Shown: positions 45,660-58,259 of the stretch, piece by piece
How positions within the stretch are numbered: position 1 is the stretch's first letter
Layout: the number at the start of each line of letters is the position of its first letter
Source: Antedon mediterranea
Taxonomy: Eukaryota; Echinodermata; Crinoidea; Comatulida; Antedonidae
Direction of reading: 5' to 3'
Assembly: GCF_964355755.1 (NCBI RefSeq)
Contig: NC_092670.1
Span: forward strand, 13,701,201 to 13,765,200
DNA length: 64,000 nt
Position numbers and translations under genes: made by a program
The notes under the pieces: generated by a model
Told to the model about the DNA's origin: nothing
Seen by the model: only the letters and a program-made list of their open reading frames with translations
The model's database searches: none

Positions 45660-48600
45660 TTTCGCAAGTTTCTTCTTCAACTTAATTGGAATAAGCATCC
45701 GTTCACACGTCATTTGTTTATCTCTAACGCTTTCCTCATCACACTGAATCAGTTTTGAGGATTATGAAAGAATTATAAAACGATCGTCAAGCTTCCAATA
45801 TCCCCTTATTGTAATCTTTATACATTAAAGGAAACTATATATAAATAAAGGAAAGTAGGTAAGTATCTTATTTATTTCTAAATTTGTATTACGTCACAGT
45901 TCGTGATGTGCGACCTTGATATTGAATATTTTATAAACCATCCCATTAAACATTTGCTTGAATAAAATAATACATATAAATAACTAAGCAAAACTTGTTT
46001 TGGTTAAAATACATTCTTATGGAAATTGAATCAATAAGGATGTATTCTGATTAAAAATCCGTTCTTTTTCTTTCTCGTATACCGTAATCGATAAATATTC
46101 TAGATTGTGATCGTAGGCCTATCTGCAAGTTTCTTTATCAGTGTAATCGAATTATTTATTATCGTTCGATATTTAACAAAAATGATGATATATTTGCTTT
46201 ATGAGATTTCCCGGGTTGGAGACCAAGATGACTCTCGTTGTCAACGGAATGAATCACATTATTATGATACACAGCTGATTCTCGAACTGTCACTAGACAT
46301 GTGTCTATCGCAAGTCATTGAAATACAAATATATGTGCATTGCCAAGTATATATATTTGTTGTATACAAAATCAGTATAATTTATTTTTATTTATTTTAG
46401 TATCGGCCTATAATGTAAACTATTAATATAAAACAGTAATAGTCCCAATCATAAACCTAAATTATAGATTGATAAAAATAATTTTAGGAGTTCGTTCGTT
46501 CGTTCGATGATTTGTTAATGCCATAACGTCAATGAACTACTGTTTGCACTTTTTCATCTAACAAGTCAATCCACATAAAGTACAATGCGTTGAAGTACAA
46601 ATTATCATACAGTGACATATGATAATAAATATAATATGTAATGTTTTCTTGCTGTTTAAATGTATTTGTTTAAGTTTACAATGAAAACGTGATTGCTATA
46701 TTAACAATAGTTTAATTCAAACACACTGAATAAACAATTACATTTAATTGACCCAGCAGTTCAATTTACGGAATAATTATGCATGTACTGTAATACAAGC
46801 ATGATGGTTGGTTAATGATGGTTGTATTATAATAAAAAAAAACTTTCTGACGGAATTATTCGATGGTGGGGGTGAGGGAGGGCGTATTGGGCGTGGAGTT
46901 TATTTAGATTTAAAACAGTAATATTTAAACTTTGCTCATTTAGCATCAGTGTGCACATAATTGAACATTTGTCACGAATGCAAAACACGTGTCTATGTTG
47001 TTTGAGTGCCTACCGTAATATCAATCGAAGAAACACAATTTTATTAGAAACAGACATTTTAATTATTACATTCGTATGTGTATGCACGAACATACATGCT
47101 ATCCATTGGGATGTATCTGTTCATATTCATTTGACGTGCAATTTGTTATAATAAAGGATTTTCACAATACATTCATTATGCAAACAATGTTTACCCATGA
47201 GAACATGTAGTTGACTATACTACTAAAGCAAGTCACGTAGGCCTACCGTACCGTATTATTATACCTGATTTTTAATTCATACACATGTATATAGGCACAT
47301 ATTATGTACTGATATGGAATAACACATTATAGGTAGTGGATTGAGATTATTTAAACATTTTCGCATTCTATTACATTCTGTTATAATTTGTTTTTTATCG
47401 GATTTTTATTTTAATATTAGTCGATGAAAAGCTTGTGACGTCTTTTTGAAACTTCTCCAAATCAAATTTATTATCATTTTGGAACAATTTGATAAATGAT
47501 GACGAAAGAGAAACATAGCGAGTCATGATTTCTCTATACATAATCAACGTTTAACGGGTCTGGAATTCCAGGTACAGAAATAATAAATGTGAATATACAC
47601 GCGAGTATCCCGCATGTTATGTTGTCATTTTCCACTTTATTGCACTTATTTTGATAAATTATTACGGTAGGGAATGTAGATATGCCAATATTTTTTTTAT
47701 GAGTGAAGTTTTGATTTAGGCGTTACTAATTGTCATATGTCAGGATAATGGAGGTCAACATAATTAAGTAATTTCTTTTCACAATGTATTATTATATTAT
47801 AGAGGGCGCTCCAAATTGCAGCGCTTGAAAAAAGGTTGTAGCCACATGGACAATCAAGCCGTTTAATCCATTTGAAAAAACAATTCAACTTAAAAATCAG
47901 AGCAAGGAATTCATAAATATCTAAAGGATTTATGGCTCAATTGGAAGTGTGCAAACTGTATATAAAGTATTTTAAACGTACACTAGATAACGACGTACGA
48001 TTTGCATTCATTAACGTTGAAGCATAATGTGCTATATAGATTTCATTTTGCTAGAAGCAACCGACGCAACTGCGCACATGACGTAGGCTACGTACCGGCG
48101 ACGAAGTGACGTGACGTGCGTATTGATGCACAGGACGTCACGTACCGTGCAAAGGATATACGTACATTTTCTCCAGAGCATAGACCTACCTTTAATGACT
48201 ACTCCGATCCGGTAGTCTGCGATATATTAAATTTGCCGTCGACTTTATCATTAACTTTAGAATGTCATGCTACCTCAGAATTAATGTGTATTTATTTTTG
48301 GTTGTTGATTGTTATTAATTGTGTTTAAACATCTGCTTTTATATAATATAATATATTACATATCCATTAAGGTGGTCGTATCTAATCAATTGTCCGTATA
48401 GCACAAAATGATACAAATCATTAATATCAATCACCCGTCTCTATTTTCTTTTAAAGTGCCTTTTCAAAGTTAGGTTTGTTATTTTTAACGTACGTCAAAA
48501 CAGATCGATTCACTGTCAATTTACCAATTAGTTTCAAATTACCATGAGACCCGTGGCAATATTGAATCCGTAATATAAATGATCTTTTGATATTTTATTT

Positions 48601-48690
48601 ATATTTTTCAATTATTTTCTGTAGAAGAATCATAATTACGATGGTACTTTCATTATCATCCTGAAAGATATTTATTACGTTTGCTAACTT
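45660..48690. other. Intronic or intergenic stretch
   Basis: Short open frames at 46107 and 48116 have no family resemblance. Four GTTC units at about 46491. Nothing else supported. Confidence 0.35.
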
Positions 48691-48696
48691 CCTTGT

Positions 48697-49616
48697 TACA
48701 GCTGCTGATAATGTCAATTGTTGCAGAAGTTTCTTCTTTACTATGCTGATGTTGTTACTGCTGCATATTTTCCTGTTACTTGCTGATGATATTGTTTTTG
48801 TTGATGTTTTTCCATGTTAATTTTGTTGATGATGCTATTACTGTTGCTTATTTGTCAACGTTACTGTTGCTGATGATGTTGCTATTTTTTCGGCTAGATT
48901 TGCTGATACTATTGTTTTTATTGCTGATTCTTCTGTTACTATTGTTGAATTCTCTGTTCATGATAATGATGTAATTGATAATGAATGTTACTGTTGCTGG
49001 TTTTCTTGTTACTGTTGCTGGTTTTCTTGTTACTGTTGCTGGTTTTCTTGTTACTGTTGCTGATTTACCTGTTACTGTTGCTGTTTTCTTGTTACTGTTG
49101 CCGATTTTCCTGTTAGGCCTGTCGCTGATTTTCTTTTTACAGTTGCTGATTTTCCTGTTACTGTTGCTGATTTTCCTGTTACTGTTACTGTTGCTGGTTT
49201 TCTTGTTACTGTTGCCAATTTCCCTGTTAGATCTATTGCTGATTTTCTTTTTACAGTTGCTGATTTTCTTATTACCGTTGCTGATTTTCTTGTTACTGTT
49301 GCTGATTTTCTTGTTACCGTTGCTGATTTTCTTGTTACTGTTGTCGATTTACCTGTTATTGTTGCTGTTTTTCTTGTTATTGTTGCTGATTTCCCTGTTA
49401 CCGTTGCTGATTTTCTTGTTACTGTTGCCGATTTCCCTGTTACCGTTGCTGATTTTCTTGTTACTGTTGCTGATTTTCTTGTTACTGTTGTCGATTTACC
49501 TGTTATTGTTGCTGTTTTTCTTGTTATTGTTGCCGATTTTCTTGTTATTGTTACTGATTTTCCTGTTACTTTTGTCGATTTTCTTATTATTGTTGATGAT
49601 TTTTAAAATTATTGTT
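48697..49616. repeat. Minisatellite, 21-bp unit
   Basis: Repeats of TTGCTGATTTTCTTGTTACTG, regular between 48985 and 49616 and degenerate upstream. Because 21 is a multiple of three one frame stays open for 248 codons (LLLLLIFLLLLL-like). The protein has no non-repeat core and no Kozak or splice support. Confidence 0.9.
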
Positions 49617-49719
49617 GCTGATTATTGTGTTAATGGTGATTCTGTTTCTGCTTCATATCAAAATAAGGATAAATATAATGTTGATGTTACTACATCATGC
49701 GCATGGTATTGTCGTTATT

Positions 49720-50398
49720 GAAAGCAAATTGTGTATGGCATTTCGCTGTTAATTTTGATGTTTGTTGTTGATTTTATTAAGTTATAATGTTTTGTGTTGT
49801 TATTGTTTTTGATATTATTAGATCAATGAATCATGCTGATACTATTATTTTATTTTAGCAATCATTACATTTGTATTGGTAATAATAGCATTGAAAATAC
49901 GTGTGTGCACATAATAAACACGGGAAGCCAATTATCCACTCGTATGTTAATAAAGTAGCAGATCTTTTTAGATACAAACGAAAAAAGTTCAATCTCCAAA
50001 TGTAAAAATACATTTTAGAAAAAAATATTTGTTAGAAGCAGTAAAATTATTCTATAAAAATAATCCCTTGCTTTGTTTATTATCCAAGACGTGCACACTG
50101 TTAAAGGCCATTAGCCCTAATGGCATGACTCGCAATCATACCGTCTTTTTACTTTAAGCTAAGTTTCATATCAATTTTAATTCGATTTCATTGTAACCCA
50201 CGGCAAAAGTAATTCTTAATATATATGAGTCTGTGTAAACACATTTTATAGTGCCAAAACAACAGTGTTTGTTGACAAAGGTAATTTTGTAATTTTGTTA
50301 TTTGTTGACTTTGATTCGTCACATCGCTTAACATAACTCCGCCAATAACAATGTTTTTGAATGGTGTGTACCCCGGTGTTTGACTCTGTGCGTTTTTA
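49720..50398. other. Non-coding stretch
   Basis: Nothing recognised until the acceptor at 50398. Confidence 0.35.
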
Positions 50399-50399
50399 G

Positions 50400-50508
50400 G
50401 CGATCTGGGGTAAGAGTTGTCGTCTGGATGGTGTGGGAAAAACGACGAGCCCTCTTGAAAATATAAAAATAAATCATAATTATCAAAACAATGATGATAA
50501 TGATTACG
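50400..50508 (+). CDS. Candidate second exon of the secreted peptide gene
   Basis: GACTCTGTGCGTTTTTAG is a good acceptor. The 109-nt exon is open in phase 0, matching the exon at 43169: AIWGKSCRLDGVGKTTSPLE, then an Asn/Asp-rich stretch, ending TAC G|gtatgt. No family recognised. The linkage to 43169 across 7.2 kb rests on phase alone. Confidence 0.35.
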
Positions 50509-50758
50509 GTATGTTGTTAATCCTATTCGTGTGATTTATGACAGGATTTGTTTTATATATACTTCAACAATTAAATTATTAATTTTTTATTAATGATCGC
50601 GAGTTTAGTGAGATAAGTCTTGCCCATGTGTAGGCGTACTAAAAAAAGATCAACTTTTAATCGATTAAATGTTTTTAATCAATCAAGTTTGTGGTGATAT
50701 GTTAAAGGCAACATTATCGATTTTTATAAAATTAATTGGAAATTTTTTTAATTGCAGG

Positions 50759-50771
50759 TTTCTATAATTAA
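50759..50771 (+). CDS. Candidate last coding exon of the secreted peptide gene
   Basis: TTTTTTTAATTGCAG is a strong acceptor. In the required phase 1 it adds Gly-Phe-Tyr-Asn and a TAA, giving a 61-residue precursor in total with C-terminus DYGFYN. The coding part is too short to be convincing alone. Confidence 0.25.
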
Positions 50772-53700
50772 GATCTTAACGTCTAACGTTTCTATAAAAT
50801 GTTACCTGATTTAAATATGTGTTCCTTGGTGAACTGTGATTGAATTTCTTATATCAATTAACTGTTTATTGATCAATTGACTCAGATGCGCATTCATTGC
50901 GTTGATTGCCTGCGATATATTTCCACTTATACACAAGTTAAAAAACAAGAAACACTTAGCGTTGATCCATTAACCTACTTGTTATGAAATTATATTATAT
51001 TACCTGCTGTACTTAAGTTTCATAACGTTGATAAACTTATTGTAAGATTCTTAATTCTTAATAATTATGCATTATGAATAATTATGGACATTGTATTAGT
51101 AATGCAAAAGACGTCCTGTTTCAGCATTTAACCTAGTTAATATGATCGTTCTGCTTCGCTGACATTGATGATTGTTCTTATTGTTTATATTGTTCTGTAA
51201 AATAGAATATAATTCTATTTTTATTTGGCTCAATTTTGGACGTAGGCGTACAGTAGAACTCCTCCTGTGGGACAACCTTATTAGATGACAATTTTATTAG
51301 GAGGTGTCAATTTAATATGGTTCTACAAAGTAATTAACTATGTTTTACTTTAAACATCTATTTTACCTCTTGAATATTTACCGAAAAGTAGATATACCGT
51401 CTTAAATAGAATAAACACTATAATTCAATTTGAACATAAAAAACATTTGCTAAACATACAAGTAATGTCGTCACGCCATTTAAAGTTAAACTAACATTTA
51501 TCGTCTATAATATTTGTGAATTAAACATTTTATATCTGATGTTAGAATCAATAATATCTCATCAAAAATTGCTATTAATTCGTCAGAAGTCTAATTAGGG
51601 AAATTATACCGCCTGTGAATGTATTTATTTAGCCTAACAACATCAACATTACGACTGCTTACCCAAAGATGCCGCGGTTGCGAAAGCTTCTGGAAATAAA
51701 ATATGTGATTAGTCTAAAAGTGTTCTTTCTAAATAATCTGTTATTGCTACTTATCTCAGCATGTATTGGATTTATTGAAAGCAAATAAGAGATACATCTA
51801 TCAGATTATCATCAGACGTGTTGTGCACAAATTTTCTACTTCTAACATTACTCATGTGTCGGAATGTTTATCACATACATACATAGTTTGATTAATCGAG
51901 TTTGTAATTTACAAATTTGTGATGGTTAATTGTATTACTTTATGTTCTTTTTCCTGTGATATTTTCTTAGTAATTGATATTTAAACAGTTGATACATCGT
52001 TGGTTCTAATGTAATGTTTTTGTTGAATTTAGTCAGGGTAAATATAAAATTGAGAAAGTGCGATGATAACGCATGAAACATTGGGTAAATTTCAACGTAA
52101 CTTTTTCCTTCATCATAAATGAAAATTATTATAAAAAAAAGAAACGGTAAATATAGTTGTTAGGCCTATACCTCGAAAATGTTTGTATTAGTATTTTATA
52201 TTTCACACTCTCATGAGCCAGGAAGAGGGATAGAAATATATATAAATAAATATCACAATTGTATATACCAAAATATATGTTTCAAAACGTAACTTTCGGT
52301 ATTGTGAATAAACTGAAGTCTGATCACTTATAATTTTAATTCAATTGTTTTTTTTTAAATATTTTATTGTAGTTTAAAAAACCCCATATCGAATGGTTAC
52401 TTATATTTATAACCACCGATGAGAATTAAACACATTTCTTACCTTCCCTCAGATTTATATATAAAAAAAATAATATGCCTAATGCATGTAATATGCACCC
52501 TGGACAGTGACGGATTTAATAAATTTCACAAAATAACCGTTAGTAGAGACATTGGAACTCGTTAACCCACTTTGTCAAGACGGGTAATGTAATATTATAT
52601 ATTTGTTACGACGTTTTTGTTGTACTCGAACAGAACAGCTCGCAGAAGCGTGTTCATACAGCAAAATAATGGTTAATTGTATCATTGTACTACAATGGCC
52701 GATTTGTCGACGTCACTACGTTCCCCCTACAGCAAATAATGGTCATAACTGTATCATAAAATGTGTTGTTGTTAAAGTATTTTGGTTAAAAGTGCATTCA
52801 TTTCCATATGTAATTGAGTTTAAACGATTTTCTTCTTAAACTATCCGCAGTGTAGAACATGTATGAAATAAGCTTTGAATGTTTGTTCAACTCACGTATA
52901 CATTAATGCCATCATTTAGTTTATTGATTTTTACACGTTTTAAACTATTTATAATTTGAACTTTTAGCAAATAAAAATCAGTTGCCAATCCGTTGAATTG
53001 AAATAGATTACTTAGATTTTGTAATGAAAACATCTGCCCTGGTCCCTAATAGACATCACGTACAATGCATTACAGTATTTAATTTCCAAAGTATTGGTTA
53101 ACCCGTCTTATGTATGTATGATATAAAATATAAAGAAAACGGAGTGGGTTTCGCAGCCCCACTGGGTGTAACTAACAAGTAAGTATAACAGTACTTCATT
53201 GTACGGTGTAGTCATTTATGGCTTAAAATACATAAATTCATCCTTTCTAATAAATCAAGCTACATTAAGCTACTTTTGGTGCAATAGAGTCGATCATCGT
53301 AAAGCAAACATGAAACTTTTCAGTGAGAATATCGGGTCTTTCTCGATTTGTATTAACATATTCTACCAAAAAAAGAACAATACATTTAGCAATGAAACAA
53401 CGCGAAGTAAGGCCAATTAGAGGGATATACCTAGCCTAGGTAGCCTAGGTCTAGTCGAGCGAGAGGATGTTCGACGCCGCAAACAATGTTAGGGTAAATT
53501 GTTTTCTCCTTTAACCATAATTAACCATTTCTACAACACAAAATAAAATCTAAGGAAAGTTTATTATCATTATACATTAAATATCAGATTAAACAAGAAA
53601 GATTTATTTTTTTTTAAACGTCGCTTATCTGACAATAACATACCCGTTCTACATGCATGTTAATATTTGTCACCAAATGTTTTCATAGACTCTCTTTTCC

Positions 53701-54170
53701 CAGACGTGTTTTGTGGTGTGCGCATGCCCAGTTGTCGTTTCCAAATACCATTTTTTTAGCAGTAGTAAACTATAAGCCACCACCGCATGCATGGTAACTG
53801 CTTCATAATGCTTCCGCTCTCTTGAATATAACTGTCTAAAGGAACGGCGCGAAAAAAAAAGAATATTTAGTACCATTGATGACGGACAGGTATCTCATAA
53901 CAGACACAAGTAACTTGATATGGATACTCTTTCCATCGGAAGTAATTGCCTAAGGACTGTCAGCACACGATTTGTCGTTTTCTGTTTAATACGTACATTA
54001 CACTGAAACGTAGATTACTATACAAAGTTTGAAGTAAGATTTGTACAGTGTGTGATTTATAAAACCAATTTCGTATAATTTAAACTGTCGATGACCCTTT
54101 TCAAGCAATGTTAAATTACATGGAACTCTTGGTCTCCTATTAACAGCAGGGAGTGTCGGATTGCATTAAG
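50772..54170. other. Non-coding stretch
   Basis: 51248-51332 has mariner-like relic ends (TACAGTAGAACTCC and GGTTCTACA). Open frames at 52603, 53199 and 53670 lack support. Confidence 0.35.
51248..51332. mobile_element. Deleted Tc1/mariner-type MITE relic
   Basis: TACAGTAGAACTCCTCCTGT at the left, GGAGGTGTC and ATGGTTCTACA at the right. The ends resemble the CAGT-GAACTCC-type termini of Tc1/mariner derivatives. A related unit lies at 63850. Confidence 0.35.
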
Positions 54171-54171
54171 C

Positions 54172-55047
54172 GATATCTATGGAACGCCGTTTACGCAACA
54201 TTTCAATGATATGAATTTTATGACGCGATATGTGAATGAAATGCATCGATATGAATTGAATGGCGCGATATATGAATGAAATGTTTTGAATTGAATGCTT
54301 TGAATTGAATGTTTTGAGTGAAATGTTTTGAATGAAATGTTTTGAATAAATTGTTTTGAATGCAATGTTTTGAATGAAATGTTTTGAATGAAATGTTTTG
54401 AATGAAATGTTTTGAATGAAATGTTTTGAATTAAATGTTTTAAATGAAATGTTTTGAATGAAATGTTTGAATTGAATTGAAAAGTCAAACTATTGGTGGC
54501 GTATGTCATTCTCGCTCGCGATTTTTTTCTCAACCTCTTAGGCCTAAGCGTGGGTCTCATCTCCTTTCCACGCTACCTTTACAGAGAATCCTAACAGACC
54601 TGGGTTCGGAAATATGTATTCCAATATTTCAGGTCTGTTAGGATTCTCTGTAAAGGATCCATATTGATGACAGCGTGGAAAGGAGATGAGGGTATCCAGG
54701 CTCGGCCTAAGAGGTTAAAACAAAATCGCGAGCGGGAATGACATACGCCGCCAATAGTTTGACTTTTCAATTCAATTCAAACATTTCATTCAAAACATTT
54801 CATTCAAAACATTTCGTTCAAAACATTTCATTCAAAACATTTTATTCAAAACATTCAATTCAAAACATTTCCTTCAAAACATTTCATTCAAAACATTTCA
54901 TTCAAAATATTCAATTCAAAGCATTCAATTAAAAACATTTCATTCATATATCGCGCCATTCAATTCATATCGATGCATTTCATTCACATATCGCGTCATA
55001 AAATTCATATCATCAAAATGTTGCGTAAACGGCGTTCCATAGATATC
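54172..55047. mobile_element. Foldback element with repeat-filled arms
   Basis: 876 bp flanked by GATATCTATGGAACGCCG and its complement CGGCGTTCCATAGATATC. Each arm of about 400 bp starts with GCGATATGTGAATG-type units, continues with 14-bp repeats of TGTTTTGAATGAAA, and ends in an inner inverted repeat around CAGAGAATCCTAACAGACCT. Arms made of short tandem repeats are characteristic of foldback elements, such as Drosophila FB and the sea urchin TU type. No ORF beyond repeat translation. Confidence 0.85.
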
Positions 55048-55104
55048 AAAGACCGCGACGCACTAGACCGTATCCGTATAATTATATATCATAATTATAT
55101 ATCA

Positions 55105-55243
55105 TATATATATATATATATATATGAAAAGCTCTTCTATTTTTTCTGGCTATTTTATTTTATCGTTTTGATTTAGCTTGTTGAGATCCAGCCACTGATA
55201 CCCACAGTATTGTCATTATTTTAAGTAATTTTCCTTTTCTATA
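55105..55243 (+). mobile_element. Penelope-like terminal segment, second family, copy 3 (truncated)
   Basis: A TA run (55105-55125) joins TGAAAAGCTCTTCT and then TTTCTGGCTATTTTATTTTA ... GATCCAGCCACTGATACCCA, as in 18421-18556 but shorter. The ribozyme core is missing. Confidence 0.6.
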
Positions 55244-55249
55244 ATATAA

Positions 55250-57198
55250 TATATATAGAACAGTTTAGTTCCATGTAGGCCTACAAAACACCACCACAAA
55301 ATACTATAATCTAAATGTTATGTGAATTAGGCCTCTTAAACTTTATTAAAAGATGTATTTAATTTTAGCCAATACCAAGCTGCTACGTTATCCAATACAT
55401 ACTAATTGAGAGTATGCCTAGATATATAGGTTGATTAAACGTACCCCATCTATTTATTACTGAGTAAGTATTTAATTTCGGTTTCAGTTGATGTACAGTA
55501 TACATAGTATTATATATCCTTTCCTAGGTTTCTCAAATTAATTGCACTTTCACACACGTTTGATACTTTAATACGTATACAGTTGTATTCATTTGTAAAG
55601 TACACGCACTGATTAAACCTATACCCATTATAATTCTGATATTTCTCTACGATGATTTTACGTAATTTAGAAGAGGTACCGTACTCAACATGCGTAATTA
55701 AATTATACTGATACATAATAACTTAATACAATATGTAACTCGACTTTTATCAAGTCGGATATGTATTTATTATGTAAAGAACAGCAGTAAAGCTTAATTA
55801 AAAAGGCCCTCATACCGTTTATTTATTTTTTTAAAGCAATCAGTTTCTGCTAATTAAGCCTAGTTTAAATAAGAAGCTCATAATATCCGAACAAAACTCC
55901 TTGTGTAATGCCTCTGTTTGTTTTGAAAAACGGACAGTAGGCTACATTTTAACCCAACAATTCTAGGATCTTTTTTCTATGATTATGAAAATGAAAGCCT
56001 CTAGACCTACCATACTTTTCCAAAGATGTTTCGTAAGGTCTTCACATTTTTATCTTTCCTTCATGTGCCAATGCATGTTGGTGTATTAATCCGTTTCCAA
56101 ACCCTGTCCGATCCATTTTAGTCACTAAAAAAAAAACAGTTTACCCTTAGCCTACACAGAAAAATAAACCTTTGATTAATGGCTTTATAATGTTTTCCCT
56201 CTGTATGCTTCTTTGAGTAATCCAAATCTTTACAGCTTAGTAAAGTATTAGCAAATGCAACCGGTGATGATGGCGGTGATATAGGACTACTGGATTCACC
56301 CAATTCATGAAAATCCTTTCTTAAATAACGTAAGTGAAAATGATACTTAAAGCGAAATATCTAACTTAAGTGTGTTTGGTGAATCAACCAATAGAGTTCC
56401 CGAGACTCGATCTCCTCGTTCACTGGAGTGGAAAGCCTTCAATTTAATTTGTCACGATTAGGTATTTTGCTCATGAACGAACAAACGAACGTTTGCCGGT
56501 GGGATGAAGATGATATTATACCAGTTTAAACGATAGACATTATTAATCAATGCAGATATTGAAGGTAATGTTGTTTTAATTGGTTATAGTTTTATTTGCT
56601 TATAAACGTCTTGCTTTTGTAATAATGTATTTACTTTGTGGTTCAGTCCAGAGTGTAAAAACATGTGGTCACGATTGGTTACTCTAATACTTAGGACAGT
56701 GTATTTTGTTCTTATAAACATTCTATTTTTAGCCGTCATTTTTGCATAGATTGGTTTATTGCTTTACTGATTGCGTCTGCATTTTTATCTAAGCGTTCAT
56801 ATTAAGTCTTCATAAATTAAGAGTAGACATATAAAGCTTGTCTTGTGGTTTGTTACGGGGCAGAATTTTGGAACGACCCGTAACATACCACCCGAGACAT
56901 ACCACCCGAGACATAACACCCGAGACATGCCACCAGTACTAGCAGAATATCATAAACCGCGCACACATAAGTTCTTCAATAAAATGTGTACATTTACGTC
57001 ATCCGTAATATCGCCCTCTGTGATTGTTTCTTTGATAAAAAAAAAAACACCCTTACAGATTTGTTTTTTTAGTCAAAAATGTATACTGAAAATGTATTCT
57101 CGTATAAATTGACACGGGTCGATCTCTACTAAGTAAATGTATCAATAATTGAGATTGAATACAGAATGTAAACACATCCTGGTTCTCAGTTTCTGATT
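55250..57198. other. Non-coding stretch
   Basis: A minus-strand open frame at 56303-56118 (MGESSSPISPPSSPVAF...) looks partly protein-like but is next to a MITE relic at 56292-56387. A four-unit tandem of ACATACCACCCGAG lies at 56883-56938. No other signal. Confidence 0.35.
56883..56938. repeat. Short tandem repeat ACATACCACCCGAG
   Basis: Four imperfect 14-16-bp units in a row. Confidence 0.8.
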
Positions 57199-57335
57199 TT
57201 ACAGCCTTGGGGTCCTATATGTGGTTCTTTCAAACTTCTTTCTAGACATTTTCAGCAATGTAAACCACTGTGTTTCTTCTAGTTGAGCAACATAGCAATT
57301 AATCGCCTCTGTAACCGCATGCACAATGGGCAATG
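57199..57335 (-). CDS. Possible terminal exon, minus strand
   Basis: Read on the minus strand, CACATATGCCTACAG is an acceptor. The following 44 codons (LPIVHAVTEAINCYVAQLEE ... FERTTYRTPRL) end in TAA with a protein-like amino acid mix. No family recognised, and no upstream exon found. Confidence 0.25.
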
Positions 57336-57917
57336 CTGTAGGCATATGTGTATATTTCTGCATATTAGTAATTGTGCATAGGGAATTCTTACACATATTC
57401 GATGTCAAAAAATATGTCTTATCATGCTATACATTTCAAATACTTAATAATCTTGATTAAGAAATAATGTAAAAAACAAAAAAGAAGTCTTTGTTATTAG
57501 AGTCTTGCTGAACAACTAAACTTACTTCACCTGATCAGTTACAGCCAGGTTGTATTGCCTAGGTACACCGACAGCCATACCTCAGGGAAACCACGAAAGG
57601 TGGTTAATTTTATTTATAGCTAGGCTATTCTACATTCAGTATAGACATAATTGAACGTTAGTACCGACAACCACTGCGTAAGCCTGTGTTGAGCATTGCT
57701 GTAGGCCCTACCAACATAACAAACATATCGTGTGACTAACAATAATGTTATTGCCTTCCGAATGTAACCTAAACGTGTCACTATAGCAGGTTTTCAATCA
57801 ATTTACAAAACAATATTGTTGAATCGTTAGTTTGCAGTAATGATAAACATAGCAGGACTCCTCTGTCAAGTCAAGTTATATTTTAGAAAATAACGTTAAA
57901 CAAGCACGAATGTGCGA

Positions 57918-58252
57918 TACTCGGGGTACAGCAAAAGAAGCTGTAATGACGTCATAAGACCGGATGTAACGTCACATACATATCAATAACCTCGCTACCA
58001 AATACGGCTATACGGTACCATCTTCGAGACGTAAAATGGCTGCATCCGGTTTGAAATTAAAAAATCCGGCTTTGAGGACATGTCCCTGTAGTATATTCAT
58101 GCCAAATCCCAGCTCAATATTACAACGAATAAGGGAGGAGTATAGTACTTTATAAATCGCACATTTACTGAATAGTGTCCAGATGGAGGAGGAGGAGGAG
58201 AAAATGAGTAAGTCCTAGACTCGGGTACCCCGAGTAACGGGTACCCCGAGTA
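57918..58252. mobile_element. TIR element with TACTCGGGGTAC ends
   Basis: TACTCGGGGTAC at 57918 faces GTACCCCGAGTA at 58241-58252. A second GTACCCCGAGTA unit lies just inside the right end. A short open frame inside (MAASGLKLKNPALRT...) has no support as a gene. Confidence 0.55.
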
Positions 58253-58259
58253 AAAAAAA

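Noticed and set aside
48975-49721. 248-residue Leu/Phe/Ile-rich open frame
   Set aside because: It is a direct translation of a 21-bp minisatellite with no independent start context or domain.
54177-54932. Phe/Lys/His repeat frames on both strands
   Set aside because: They translate the 14-bp repeats in the arms of the foldback element.
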